This document shows, piece by piece, positions 1-5,420 of a stretch of DNA of 9,744 nt. Each line of letters starts with the position of its first letter. The stretch's first letter is position 1. The stretch is from CAZFLY01 sp964519995 (GTDB lineage Bacteria; Planctomycetota; Phycisphaerae; Sedimentisphaerales; Anaerobacaceae): NCBI GenBank assembly GCA_964519995.1, contig CAZFLY010000084.1:1-9744 (forward strand), written 5' to 3'. The translations under genes were made by a program, and so were the position numbers. The notes under the pieces are model-generated. The model was given only the letters and a program-made list of their open reading frames with translations. It was not told where the DNA came from and searched no databases.

Positions 1-32
1 AGCTTGTGAATGAAGATATTTTTGCGTGTCAT
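1..32 (-). CDS. 5' end of an unidentified gene, truncated by the window edge
   Basis: An ATG at 32-30 (minus strand) opens a frame reading MTRKNIFIHK before the window ends. The start is supported by a strong ribosome binding site, AAAGGAG at 46-40, seven bases upstream. Ten residues are too few to name the product; the opening is polar then hydrophobic but not diagnostic. The gene is divergent from the exonuclease at 508, and its upstream region carries two inverted repeats (65-86 and 98-119) that could be operator or leader structures. Confidence 0.6.
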   Translation of the reverse strand, partial: MTRKNIFIHK

Positions 33-64
33 ATCGTGTCTCCTTTAATGGTTGGGAGGTAATA

Positions 65-86
65 AGATTTTGAACGAACGAAATCT
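65..86. repeat. Inverted repeat AGATTT-N10-AAATCT
   Basis: A perfect 6-bp inverted repeat (65-70 with 81-86) has GAACGAACGAA in its centre. It lies 33 to 54 bases upstream of the start of the partial gene at 32, where an operator or mRNA leader would be expected. Six base pairs in AT-rich DNA can arise by chance. Confidence 0.3.
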
Positions 87-97
87 ATCTTACTTAC

Positions 98-119
98 GGT
101 TACGCAATTTTCTGTAACC
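98..119. repeat. Inverted repeat GGTTAC-N10-GTAACC
   Basis: This perfect 6-bp inverted repeat (98-103 with 114-119) has a 10-base spacer, the same geometry as the dyad at 65-86. It lies 66 to 87 bases upstream of the partial gene. A 22-bp dyad of this form fits a dimeric regulator site or a small RNA hairpin; neither is proven. Confidence 0.35.
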
Positions 120-164
120 CTTGAAAACTATTAAGTTATAATCATCGACTAAAGATTTTTTTTA

Positions 165-183
165 CTTGAATTTTGTATTCAAG
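165..183. repeat. 7-bp hairpin CTTGAAT/ATTCAAG
   Basis: A perfect 7-bp stem with a 5-base loop sits beside T8 (156-163). The T run is on the 5' side on the plus strand, so the element does not have intrinsic-terminator polarity in either direction. Its function is unknown. Confidence 0.35.
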
Positions 184-359
184 CTCACAATATCCTTATG
201 TCCTATAACGATTGAACGGCTGGAAAGATCAACCATTTAATCAGAGAGCACAAAGGCCTGTTTTTGATAAGCCAGCCACACACGGTCGGATTTTTTGCAC
301 CACATTTGCTGTAATCAGGACATTTTTATTCTGACAACAAAATTTAAGAGGAGCTTACA

Positions 360-437
360 TTGTATTACCTCCGGATTGTTAACTGTTTATGCAACAAGCA
401 TTTATTCCTCATTCTGGATGCCGACAAAATCACATAA
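360..437 (+). CDS. Possible 25-residue ORF or leader peptide with a strong RBS
   Basis: AAGAGGAG ends six bases before a TTG at 360-362 that opens a 25-codon frame ending in TAA at 435-437. The peptide starts MYYLRIVNCLC and has no recognisable domain. It lies 70 bases upstream of the exonuclease gene, whose own RBS is weak, so it could be a leader peptide or a microprotein. The only support is the purine-rich site, and a chance match is quite possible. Confidence 0.2.
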   Translation: MYYLRIVNCLCNKHLFLILDADKIT

Positions 438-507
438 ATTTGTTCAATTATCATAGGACACGAGGCAAAATTCGCATTCAGTAATAAGCATACTAATACA
501 GCAGAAA

Positions 508-999
508 ATGAAATATCGTGCCTATCTTGATATCGAAACCACAGGACTTAGCAGACACAATGCCGACCTGACAGTAATTGGTATTGTCCTCGAAAAGCTA
601 AGAAAAACTAAAGTTGTACAGCTTTTTGAAAATGATCTGTGTGAGCAACGGTTACTAATAGTTCTCGATGGGATTGATGAGATTTATACGTACAATGGGA
701 GCCGTTTTGACCTGCCTTTTATCCAAGCCAAACTCGGCGTGGACCTGAAAGCCTGTTTCAAACACACAGACCTTATGTATGATTGTTGGCGGAATAGCCT
801 AAAGGGCGGACTGAAAGCTGTTGAACGACAACTGGACATAGTTAGACATCTGAAAGAGGTAGATGGACATGTGGCTGTAAAGCTCTGGTACGACTACATC
901 AATAACAGCAATAAACACGCCCTTATTACACTGTTGGAGTACAATCGCGAAGATATTCTCAATCTGCGAGTGTTAAGGCGTAAACTCGGCGTCGCATAG
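508..999 (+). CDS. YprB-type ribonuclease H-like (DEDD) exonuclease domain protein
   Basis: This 163-residue protein is essentially a single RNase H-like 3'-5' exonuclease fold of the YprB_RNaseH-like family. Visible motifs are Exo I at the N-terminus (LDIETTGL, acidic D8 and E10), the Exo II-like YNGSRFDLPF (N63, D68), HTDLMYDCW (D88, D92) and the Exo III-like YNREDILNL (Y145, D149). Together these supply a complete DEDD-type two-metal site. Family members are soluble and presumed to degrade or trim nucleic acid; the substrate is unknown, and several bacteria carry the domain fused to larger proteins, whereas here it stands alone. The start is fixed by position, because the first beta strand begins at residue 3, although the RBS (CAGCAG just upstream) is poor. 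The neighbouring metabolic gene is convergent, so context gives no further clue. Confidence 0.85.
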   Translation: MKYRAYLDIETTGLSRHNADLTVIGIVLEKLRKTKVVQLFENDLCEQRLLIVLDGIDEIYTYNGSRFDLPFIQAKLGVDLKACFKHTDLMYDCWRNSLKGGLKAVERQLDIVRHLKEVDGHVAVKLWYDYINNSNKHALITLLEYNREDILNLRVLRRKLGVA

Positions 1000-1075
1000 C
1001 AATGTCCACGCGGAACTCACGACTCATTGTACTTTGCGATTTCGCGGCGTATCATGCGGGTAAAAGGCCGAGCGC

Positions 1076-2287
1076 CTATTCCGACAGTCTTAAGGCCCTA
1101 TCCAAGTCCTCTATGATATCATCGACATCTTCGACGCCAACAGCCAATCTGAACAACGTGTCAGTTAGTCCCAATTCATACCGTTCTCTGCGGCTATAAT
1201 CATAATAGCTGACCAAGGCCGGATGCGTTATGAGCGTCTCGACTCCGCCCAAGCTCGGTCCAATGTAGCACAACTTCAAGGCATCGAGAAAACGCTCTGC
1301 TGTTCTGAGGTTACCCTTTATGTCAAATGTAACAACCCCCCCGCCGCCGGTCATTTGGGCCTTGGCAATCTCGTAATGACGGTGACTCGAAAGGAAAGGA
1401 TAGTAGACTTTTTTAACTCGCGGGTGATTTTCAAGGAATTGGGCAATCTCTAAAGCAGATTCATTCTGCTTCTTCACCCGCAGAGGAAACGTTTTCAGTC
1501 CTCGTAGCAAAAGATAACAACAATGAGGATCTATGGTACCGCCCATCGACTTGTGCAAGTTTCGTATCTTATCGACGAGTTCTCTATTACCAAGCACGGC
1601 ACCCGCCAAAATGTCATTGTGACCTGCCAGATATTTTGTGCAACTTTGTAGGACAAGGTCCATACCAAACTCTATTGGCCGCTGATTAAATGGTGTGGCG
1701 AAGGTACTGTCAATTAGTGTCAAGACATTATGTCTGGCTGCTATTTCTCCTATTCTGACCAGGTCAAATATGTTTAGATAAGGATTTGTCGGCGACTCGG
1801 AAAAGATAAAACGCGTATTTTTTTTGATCGCTTTTTCGAGAATCCCATAGTCTCCAAAAGGAATTATCGTACACTCAATGGCAAACTGCTTTAAGTATGA
1901 CCTGCAGAATTCGAGCGTCTTTTTGTAACTGTCGTCAGTAATAACAATATGATCCCCAGATTGAACTAAAGATAAAATAGTCGTCGTAATTGCGCTCATT
2001 CCGGACGAGAAGACAACGCAGTCCTCAGCGCCTTCGAGGTCCGCAAGGCGTGCCTCGGCAATCTTGGCAGTCGGATTACCATATCTACCATACTCAAAAT
2101 GTTCCTTTCCTTTTTTGGTATAATCCTCTATTGCCTTACTGTTTTGAAAAGTAAACGTAGAGGTTTGAATAATGGGAGTAGTTAGTGAGTCGGCATATTT
2201 CTTTCTCGGTTCGCCTGCATGTACGGCTCTCGTAGACAGGGACTTGTTGCCTCGACCGAATTTAACCATTTTGTTTGATTTAGACAT
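1076..2287 (-). CDS. Cystathionine gamma-synthase-like PLP enzyme (plant-type)
   Basis: This 403-residue enzyme belongs to the Cys/Met metabolism PLP-dependent family (fold type I). It likely replaces the activated hydroxyl of a homoserine ester with cysteine to make cystathionine. Signatures are FEYGRYGNPT (64-73, phosphate-binding Tyr and Arg), SSGMSAI (94-100), SESPTNPYL (163-171), DSTFATPFNQ with the PLP-ring Asp (D193), and SCTKYLAGHNDILAG with Schiff-base lysine K218. Wording such as the GRYGNPT, KYxxGHND and IRNLHxxxGGT motifs resembles plant cystathionine gamma-synthase more than E. coli MetB, as I remember those sequences. The ATG at 2287 was chosen over an upstream in-frame ATG (2359) because AGGAGAAGGA lies just before it and the upstream 24 residues look non-conserved. 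Cystathionine lyase, O-acetylhomoserine sulfhydrylase or methionine gamma-lyase activity cannot be excluded by sequence alone. Confidence 0.9.
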   Translation of the reverse strand: MSKSNKMVKFGRGNKSLSTRAVHAGEPRKKYADSLTTPIIQTSTFTFQNSKAIEDYTKKGKEHFEYGRYGNPTAKIAEARLADLEGAEDCVVFSSGMSAITTTILSLVQSGDHIVITDDSYKKTLEFCRSYLKQFAIECTIIPFGDYGILEKAIKKNTRFIFSESPTNPYLNIFDLVRIGEIAARHNVLTLIDSTFATPFNQRPIEFGMDLVLQSCTKYLAGHNDILAGAVLGNRELVDKIRNLHKSMGGTIDPHCCYLLLRGLKTFPLRVKKQNESALEIAQFLENHPRVKKVYYPFLSSHRHYEIAKAQMTGGGGVVTFDIKGNLRTAERFLDALKLCYIGPSLGGVETLITHPALVSYYDYSRRERYELGLTDTLFRLAVGVEDVDDIIEDLDRALRLSE

Positions 2288-2317
2288 TATCTGTTCCTTC
2301 TCCTGAAAAAAGACTTC

Positions 2318-2367
2318 TAAACAACTCGGCTTTGCCAGAGTAAATAGCTTGCAGAGCAAGTTGTTTA
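2318..2367 (-). promoter_or_regulatory. Candidate structured leader upstream of the cystathionine synthase-like gene
   Basis: In the untranslated region before the start at 2287, TAAACAACT (2318-2326) and AGTTGTTTA (2359-2367) form a perfect 9-bp inverted repeat. Read on the minus strand the stem is followed by GAAGTCTTTTTT. Inside it, CTTGC/GCAAG (2348-2352 and 2356-2360) forms a 5-bp hairpin that shares two bases with the larger stem, so the two foldings compete. That arrangement would suit attenuation, but it does not match the SAM riboswitch consensus I know, and the stem is AT-rich. Confidence 0.35.
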
Positions 2368-2555
2368 TCCGAAAAACGCTGCTACTTCAAGACAATTTTT
2401 ATTCCTCGCTCGATTCCCGAAAATAAAATGGCACTCTGATGTAAGAGGGGCTATTATTTAATGACACCATCGAGATGCTGGATATGCCCTCTCTTCCGGA
2501 GATGCTTAAAGAATGCAAGCCTTTTAGGATGAGGCTGACTGCTGTGCCTTATCTA

Positions 2556-3227
2556 TCAGAACCTGAAGAAAAAGCTGAGAGAAAAAACAGGATAGAATTT
2601 GAAATCTTCCAGGTCTTTTTCGATATCAGCCCTTTCGGTTGCAAGGTTTGTCCGAAATGTAGGATCTGCAGCCATCAGGCCATTTGCAGACAGGTTCACA
2701 TTTGGCGACCCAATATAAGCAACGCCGATGTCACTGATAAATCCCCATCTCTTGTCTTTGCCGAAAGCATTGCCCCAACCTATCCCCACATAGGGTGCAA
2801 CATTGTCGAAGTTGAGAATCCCCGACAAAACGCCTATCTCAGCAGGAGTGTAGGTTGTGCCTCCGATCATCAATGGAACTACCGGCGTTGTGCTTAGGCC
2901 CACTTCGCTCTCATTTACCAAGACTCCACCACTGACACGAAAAGAGCCCTTGAACGGATACCAGTCAAGCAGGGCAGAATAAGAAAGAAGGTCCACATCA
3001 AAGTCGTATTCGATGTCACTGACTTTTCCATCCAGGCCCAGGCTGAATGCATTGATACCGAACCTGGCGTTTACATTTGAAGTTATTCTCGCAGTAACTT
3101 CCCCGCCTAAGCCTAACGTGCTATTCTTCACTCCAATAGCTAATCGACCAGTATCTGCATATACCTGCACCGATAGAAATGCAATTTGAATAGTTAACAG
3201 TAGTATCACACACAATCTTGCTCTCAT
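2556..3227 (-). CDS. Outer-membrane beta-barrel protein with signal peptide
   Basis: This 223-residue protein begins with a classical Sec signal peptide (MRARLCVILL, hydrophobic to about residue 20, likely cut after VYA at 24). The mature part alternates polar and hydrophobic residues with many Gly and aromatics (for example YVGIGWGN, GFISDIGVAY) and ends in SLSFFFRF. The terminal Phe is the usual BAM-recognition signal of outer-membrane barrels. Size suggests roughly eight strands, as in OmpA/OmpW-like barrels. The sequence resembles a widespread uncharacterised family with a conserved LLDWYPF...FRVSGG stretch (88-101); I do not know a tested function, and a structural or small-pore role is only a guess. 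The ATG at 3227 is preceded by AAGGG seven bases upstream. It is separated from the PDZ gene by 277 bases, so it probably has its own promoter. Confidence 0.8.
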   Translation of the reverse strand: MRARLCVILLLTIQIAFLSVQVYADTGRLAIGVKNSTLGLGGEVTARITSNVNARFGINAFSLGLDGKVSDIEYDFDVDLLSYSALLDWYPFKGSFRVSGGVLVNESEVGLSTTPVVPLMIGGTTYTPAEIGVLSGILNFDNVAPYVGIGWGNAFGKDKRWGFISDIGVAYIGSPNVNLSANGLMAADPTFRTNLATERADIEKDLEDFKFYPVFSLSFFFRF

Positions 3228-3504
3228 TGTATTGCCCTTGCGTAGTGTATTGCAGTTCTTAACTCGATTTACAGCAATCCTGCCAAGAATTGGAACGATA
3301 ACAGTAGCAACCTCTTTGTACTTTGTCTTCGGCGGATTTCATTAAGCACTTGATGGAAAGATGTAAAGCAATTCACAGTATCATTTTGCGGCCTATTCTC
3401 GGGCGTTTTGCGATTTGTGTTATGTGAGTGGTTGAAATTAGAGGACCAGCCGCGAAAAAATCTCCAACGGTTGCTTGCGGATGGAGGCTATGAAAATCTT
3501 GTGA
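3228..3504. other. Intergenic region upstream of the outer-membrane protein
   Basis: This 277-base gap lies between two minus-strand genes and should carry the promoter of the outer-membrane protein. A TTGGCA-N17-GTTAAG pair read on the minus strand about 40 bases before the gene is a weak candidate. A 59-codon open frame on the plus strand (3354-3533) has no ATG and no recognisable product, and I do not call it. No terminator or structured RNA was recognised. Confidence 0.4.
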
Positions 3505-3786
3505 TTAGAATATGTGCCGACGAGGCTGTTTGAGTTGGGCTTTCATCTGAACAGAGAACCTCTGTTGAACCTGGCCAAAAACTCCCACAGTGATTCGCAT
3601 AATCAAAAAATCTACAATGTCACCTTCAGAGATTTTTTCCATGACCACTGCCAGTTCCGTGAGATTACGTACAGTTGTATTATCTATCTGTAAAATCAGG
3701 TCTCCCGTTTTCAGGCCGGCTTGCGGAGCTACACCGCCCTGCTCCAGCGCGGTCACAATCAGTACCGGATATGCACTCTCACGCAA
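3505..3786 (-). CDS. Short PDZ-domain protein, probably with a damaged N-terminus
   Basis: The 93-residue frame (TTG start) is mostly one PDZ domain: VLIVTALEQGGVAPQAGL (8-25), KTGDLILQIDNTTVRNLTEL (26-45), then the second helix and a closing strand EGDIVDFLIMRI (54-65). This is the HtrA/S2P-like bacterial type that binds peptide tails. The usual first strand and carboxylate-binding loop (GLGV-like) are missing, and no protease domain is present. A stop codon lies two codons upstream of the TTG and there is no ribosome binding site close to it. A much better start, ATG at 3800 with AAGGTGAGG before it, is in another frame and runs only 13 codons to a stop. One missing base would join the two, so the gene may be frameshifted or a remnant of a longer protein. 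No signal peptide is visible. Confidence 0.55.
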   Translation of the reverse strand: MRESAYPVLIVTALEQGGVAPQAGLKTGDLILQIDNTTVRNLTELAVVMEKISEGDIVDFLIMRITVGVFGQVQQRFSVQMKAQLKQPRRHIF

Positions 3787-3948
3787 TTGAGCTTAACCAT
3801 ATCGCCTCACCTTATAATTACTGCGACCTTTGCATTGTCTTTTGGCTATCAACTATTGGAGACACGACCACAATAAAATCCTAAACAAGTAATCCTCTGA
3901 TTTAAAAAAAGAAAAATGTAGCAGAGAGCACTATTCTGTGATGTGTTG

Positions 3949-3987
3949 ATCACTTTCGCAGAAAAGAACCTTATCTCCGAAAGTGAT
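3949..3987 (-). terminator. 10-bp inverted repeat spanning the stop of the HEAT-like gene
   Basis: ATCACTTTCG (3949-3958) and CGAAAGTGAT (3978-3987) are a perfect 10-bp inverted repeat with a 19-base loop that contains the TAA of the HEAT-like gene (3971-3973). Beyond it on the minus strand, after some 40 bases, comes a T-rich tract (T5 C T7, complement of 3904-3916). The stem is stable enough to terminate or protect the mRNA, but the T tract is too distant for a textbook intrinsic terminator. Confidence 0.4.
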
Positions 3988-4447
3988 TGGGGTACCTCCG
4001 TACCTTTTCACGGACCCGCCTCTGCTTAGCTCTGCCCTGAACTTCTCTAATGGCGAATCTGCTTTTTACGGTTTTTTGTGCAGAAGCAGGCTTTCTTGCG
4101 GCTTGGCTTTTACTCGTAACTGACAAGGCATTTACACATACTTCTGCAATTGCACTGTCAGAATCCTTTACACCTTGCGATAGGAGTTCTAATGCGGGCT
4201 TCTTCATCCGACCGCGCATTTTCCTAAGTCCATATGCAGCCGCACCTTTTGTTCTCTTTGAGGCCTCGCTAAATAAAACCTCTTTAAGAATCTCCAAACC
4301 ATCTTCCTGCATCCAGGACAAATTGAAAGCAGCGCGACGAGCTATCCCTACATGGTCAGAGTATAGCTTGTCCCTGAGCTGTTCGAGGAGCTTAACAGCT
4401 TCTTCACCACTTTCCCTACCGCTAATTTGTCTCTTTTTCAGCCTCAT
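3971..4447 (-). CDS. Small basic HEAT-like repeat protein
   Basis: This 158-residue protein has helical pairs typical of HEAT/ARM repeats at roughly 14-57 (EEAVKLLEQL, IARRAAFNLSWMQEDGLEIL), 58-92 (RTKGAAAYGLRKMRGRMKKP) and 95-112. A strongly basic tail (KSRFAIREVQGRAKQRRVRE, 128-147) follows. No signal peptide or membrane segment is present, so it is cytoplasmic. HEAT repeats usually make protein-protein contacts; the basic tail suggests binding to nucleic acid or an acidic partner, which is inference. I recall similar short proteins with the AAYGLRKMRGRMK stretch in planctomycetes but know no function. The start is the ATG at 4447, with GAGGTGG four bases upstream, rather than the adjacent TTG. 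Neighbours on the same strand are small membrane proteins and the PDZ fragment; gaps of 83 and 184 bases do not argue for tight coupling. Confidence 0.65.
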   Translation of the reverse strand: MRLKKRQISGRESGEEAVKLLEQLRDKLYSDHVGIARRAAFNLSWMQEDGLEILKEVLFSEASKRTKGAAAYGLRKMRGRMKKPALELLSQGVKDSDSAIAEVCVNALSVTSKSQAARKPASAQKTVKSRFAIREVQGRAKQRRVREKVRRYPNHFRR

Positions 4448-4530
4448 CAAGCCACCTCTTTATATTATTGTATCGGCAAGTATATACCAATTGCTGAAGG
4501 CGGATTTACTGCTACCGCATCCATAAACAG

Positions 4531-4635
4531 CTACACAAATAAGAAAATTCTTTTAGGGACCAAATAGACAGCCAAAAACAGGTCGATGTTCAACATCAAG
4601 GGGGTGTATCGGCTCCATCCCGTTATTTTATTCAC
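4531..4635 (-). CDS. 34-residue hydrophobic microprotein
   Basis: A GTG at 4635 starts a 34-codon frame ending in TAG at 4531-4533. A perfect AGGAGG (complement of 4640-4645) lies four bases before the GTG, which is somewhat close but strong. The peptide opens MNKITGWSRYTPLMLNIDLF and continues with a hydrophobic stretch LFLAVYLV and a basic turn PKR, so it could insert in the membrane. It begins 12 bases after the stop of the 65-residue membrane protein on the same strand, which suggests a co-transcribed pair. I do not recognise the family. A competing short frame (MEPIHPLDVEHRP) overlaps it but lacks an RBS. Confidence 0.4.
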   Translation of the reverse strand: MNKITGWSRYTPLMLNIDLFLAVYLVPKRIFLFV

Positions 4636-4647
4636 ACAGCCTCCTGT

Positions 4648-4845
4648 TTACTTCACCTCCTGAAAGCCAGACTCCTTGGTACAATCCTCCCCCTGAAAAC
4701 ACCAATCATTCCTGGCACAGAACAAACTGAACAGGTTATACAGCGAACAAACGCCCCATATAATAACAAGAACCCCTATAATAATTCTACCTAACGCCGG
4801 AGAAAAACTATCTGCTGACCCTCGTACCTGCATTGCCATCGTCAT
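4648..4845 (-). CDS. Small single-span membrane protein with cysteines
   Basis: This 65-residue protein has one clear membrane segment (about 19-42, GRIIIGVLVIIWGVCSLYNL) between a short polar N-terminus and a Cys-bearing, charged C-terminal tail (C43, C49, C55). No enzyme motif is visible and I do not recognise the family; a subunit, anchor or toxin-like role would be a guess. There is no Shine-Dalgarno sequence before the ATG at 4845. However, a TTGACG-N17-CAAAAT promoter-like pair ends about ten bases upstream, which would give a nearly leaderless mRNA. The next frame downstream, the 34-residue hydrophobic protein, starts 12 bases after its stop with a strong RBS, supporting a two-gene unit. 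Confidence 0.45.
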   Translation of the reverse strand: MTMAMQVRGSADSFSPALGRIIIGVLVIIWGVCSLYNLFSLFCARNDWCFQGEDCTKESGFQEVK

Positions 4846-4854
4846 TCAAAAAGC

Positions 4855-4883
4855 ATTTTGGCATGATATCCTGAGGACGTCAA
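4855..4883 (-). promoter_or_regulatory. Candidate sigma-70 type promoter for the small membrane proteins
   Basis: Read on the minus strand, TTGACG (4883-4878) and CAAAAT (4860-4855) are 17 bases apart, matching 5 and 4 of 6 consensus positions. Transcription would begin only a few bases before the ATG at 4845, in agreement with the missing RBS there. Such pairs also occur by chance in AT-rich DNA. Confidence 0.3.
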
Positions 4884-4922
4884 CGATTTATTTGTCATAG
4901 TACCAATAACTTTTCTAATAAC

Positions 4923-5273
4923 CTATCCTGTATTAAATAGCAAAGCCTTGTCCAAGTCATTGGCTCTTATCGTCAAAAAACCTTTTTTTCGTAACAAAAT
5001 GGCTTTTTCAAGCGTCTGAATAAACAGATGGGCAGATGATAGGCCTATTTTAAAACAGGTATCCGTAGGAGCTCTTCGGCCGATTGAAAAAGAGCCAGAG
5101 TTATTTTTTTTATCCTCTTCTCCTATTATTTTTAGCTTGTATTTAGGCAATATTGTTCCTGACAAACACATCTTATAATGGAGGCAACGACTTACGTCTA
5201 TTTCGAGCTCGGCTTGACATAAGTCTCTTATTCGTATAAACTTGGGTCTGGGAATTTTCTTTTTAAGACACAA
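4923..5273 (-). CDS. Unrecognised 116-residue ORF, doubtful
   Basis: This is the longest minus-strand frame between the small membrane proteins and the coiled-coil gene. It would start at TTG (5273) without a good RBS; an internal ATG at residue 35 is an alternative. The product is basic, with a Cys-bearing N-terminal third (RIRDLCQAELEIDVSRC, C19, C30, C36) and a C-terminal helical part (SSAHLFIQTLEKAILLRKKG). No membrane segment or signal peptide is seen. An overlapping upstream frame (5355 to 5263, 30 codons, opening MLGCIVLIYGQFVTANIV) ends inside its first codons at a run of six T, so one gene broken by a frameshift is possible. I cannot assign a function, and it may be non-coding. Confidence 0.3.
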   Translation of the reverse strand: MCLKKKIPRPKFIRIRDLCQAELEIDVSRCLHYKMCLSGTILPKYKLKIIGEEDKKNNSGSFSIGRRAPTDTCFKIGLSSAHLFIQTLEKAILLRKKGFLTIRANDLDKALLFNTG

Positions 5274-5420
5274 AAAACAATGGACGTTCTGGCTTGGCCC
5301 GGACTATATTAGCCGTGACGAACTGTCCATAAATAAGTACGATGCATCCTAGCATTATTGTTCCCGGAATATTGGGCAATGAGGTTCTGATAAACAGATG
5401 ATTTGAACGAGGTAGATTGT

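Larger units (their letters stand above)
33..507. other. Divergent intergenic region with dyads, no convincing gene
   Basis: This AT-rich stretch separates the partial minus-strand gene from the exonuclease. It contains two short inverted repeats near the partial gene (65-86, 98-119), a 7-bp hairpin (165-183) next to a run of eight T, and one short frame with a good ribosome binding site (360-437). No tRNA or recognisable riboswitch was seen. Promoters for both flanking genes must lie here, but no clean -35/-10 pair stands out. Confidence 0.5.

Noticed and set aside
165..183. Hairpin next to a T8 run as an intrinsic terminator
   Set aside because: The T run is on the 5' side of the stem on the plus strand, and on the minus strand the stem is followed by A residues, so the polarity is wrong in both directions.
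355..372. Minimal ATG-TAA start-stop with a good GGAGG on the minus strand
   Set aside because: The same bases supply the opposite strand's TTG frame start, and a one-codon ORF without context is more likely coincidence than a regulatory site.
1002..1199. Plus-strand ORF after the exonuclease
   Set aside because: It mainly overlaps the C-terminal end of the cystathionine synthase-like gene in antisense and has no RBS or family signature.
2288..2555. SAM riboswitch or T-box upstream of the cystathionine synthase-like gene
   Set aside because: None of the conserved core strings of these elements was seen; only a simple inverted repeat is present.
2475..2897. Plus-strand 140-codon frame opposite the outer-membrane protein
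   Set aside because: Most of it is antisense to a convincing signal-peptide barrel gene. The first 27 codons outside the overlap look protein-like but have no good RBS and no recognisable family.
3354..3533. Plus-strand 59-codon open frame in the gap beside the PDZ gene
   Set aside because: It has no ATG and no ribosome binding site, overlaps the end of the PDZ frame, and its translation matches nothing I recognise.
4050..4526. Plus-strand 158-codon frame opposite the HEAT-like gene
   Set aside because: It is antisense to a frame with a clear HEAT pattern and a good RBS, and its own translation is Ser/Leu/Pro-rich shadow sequence.
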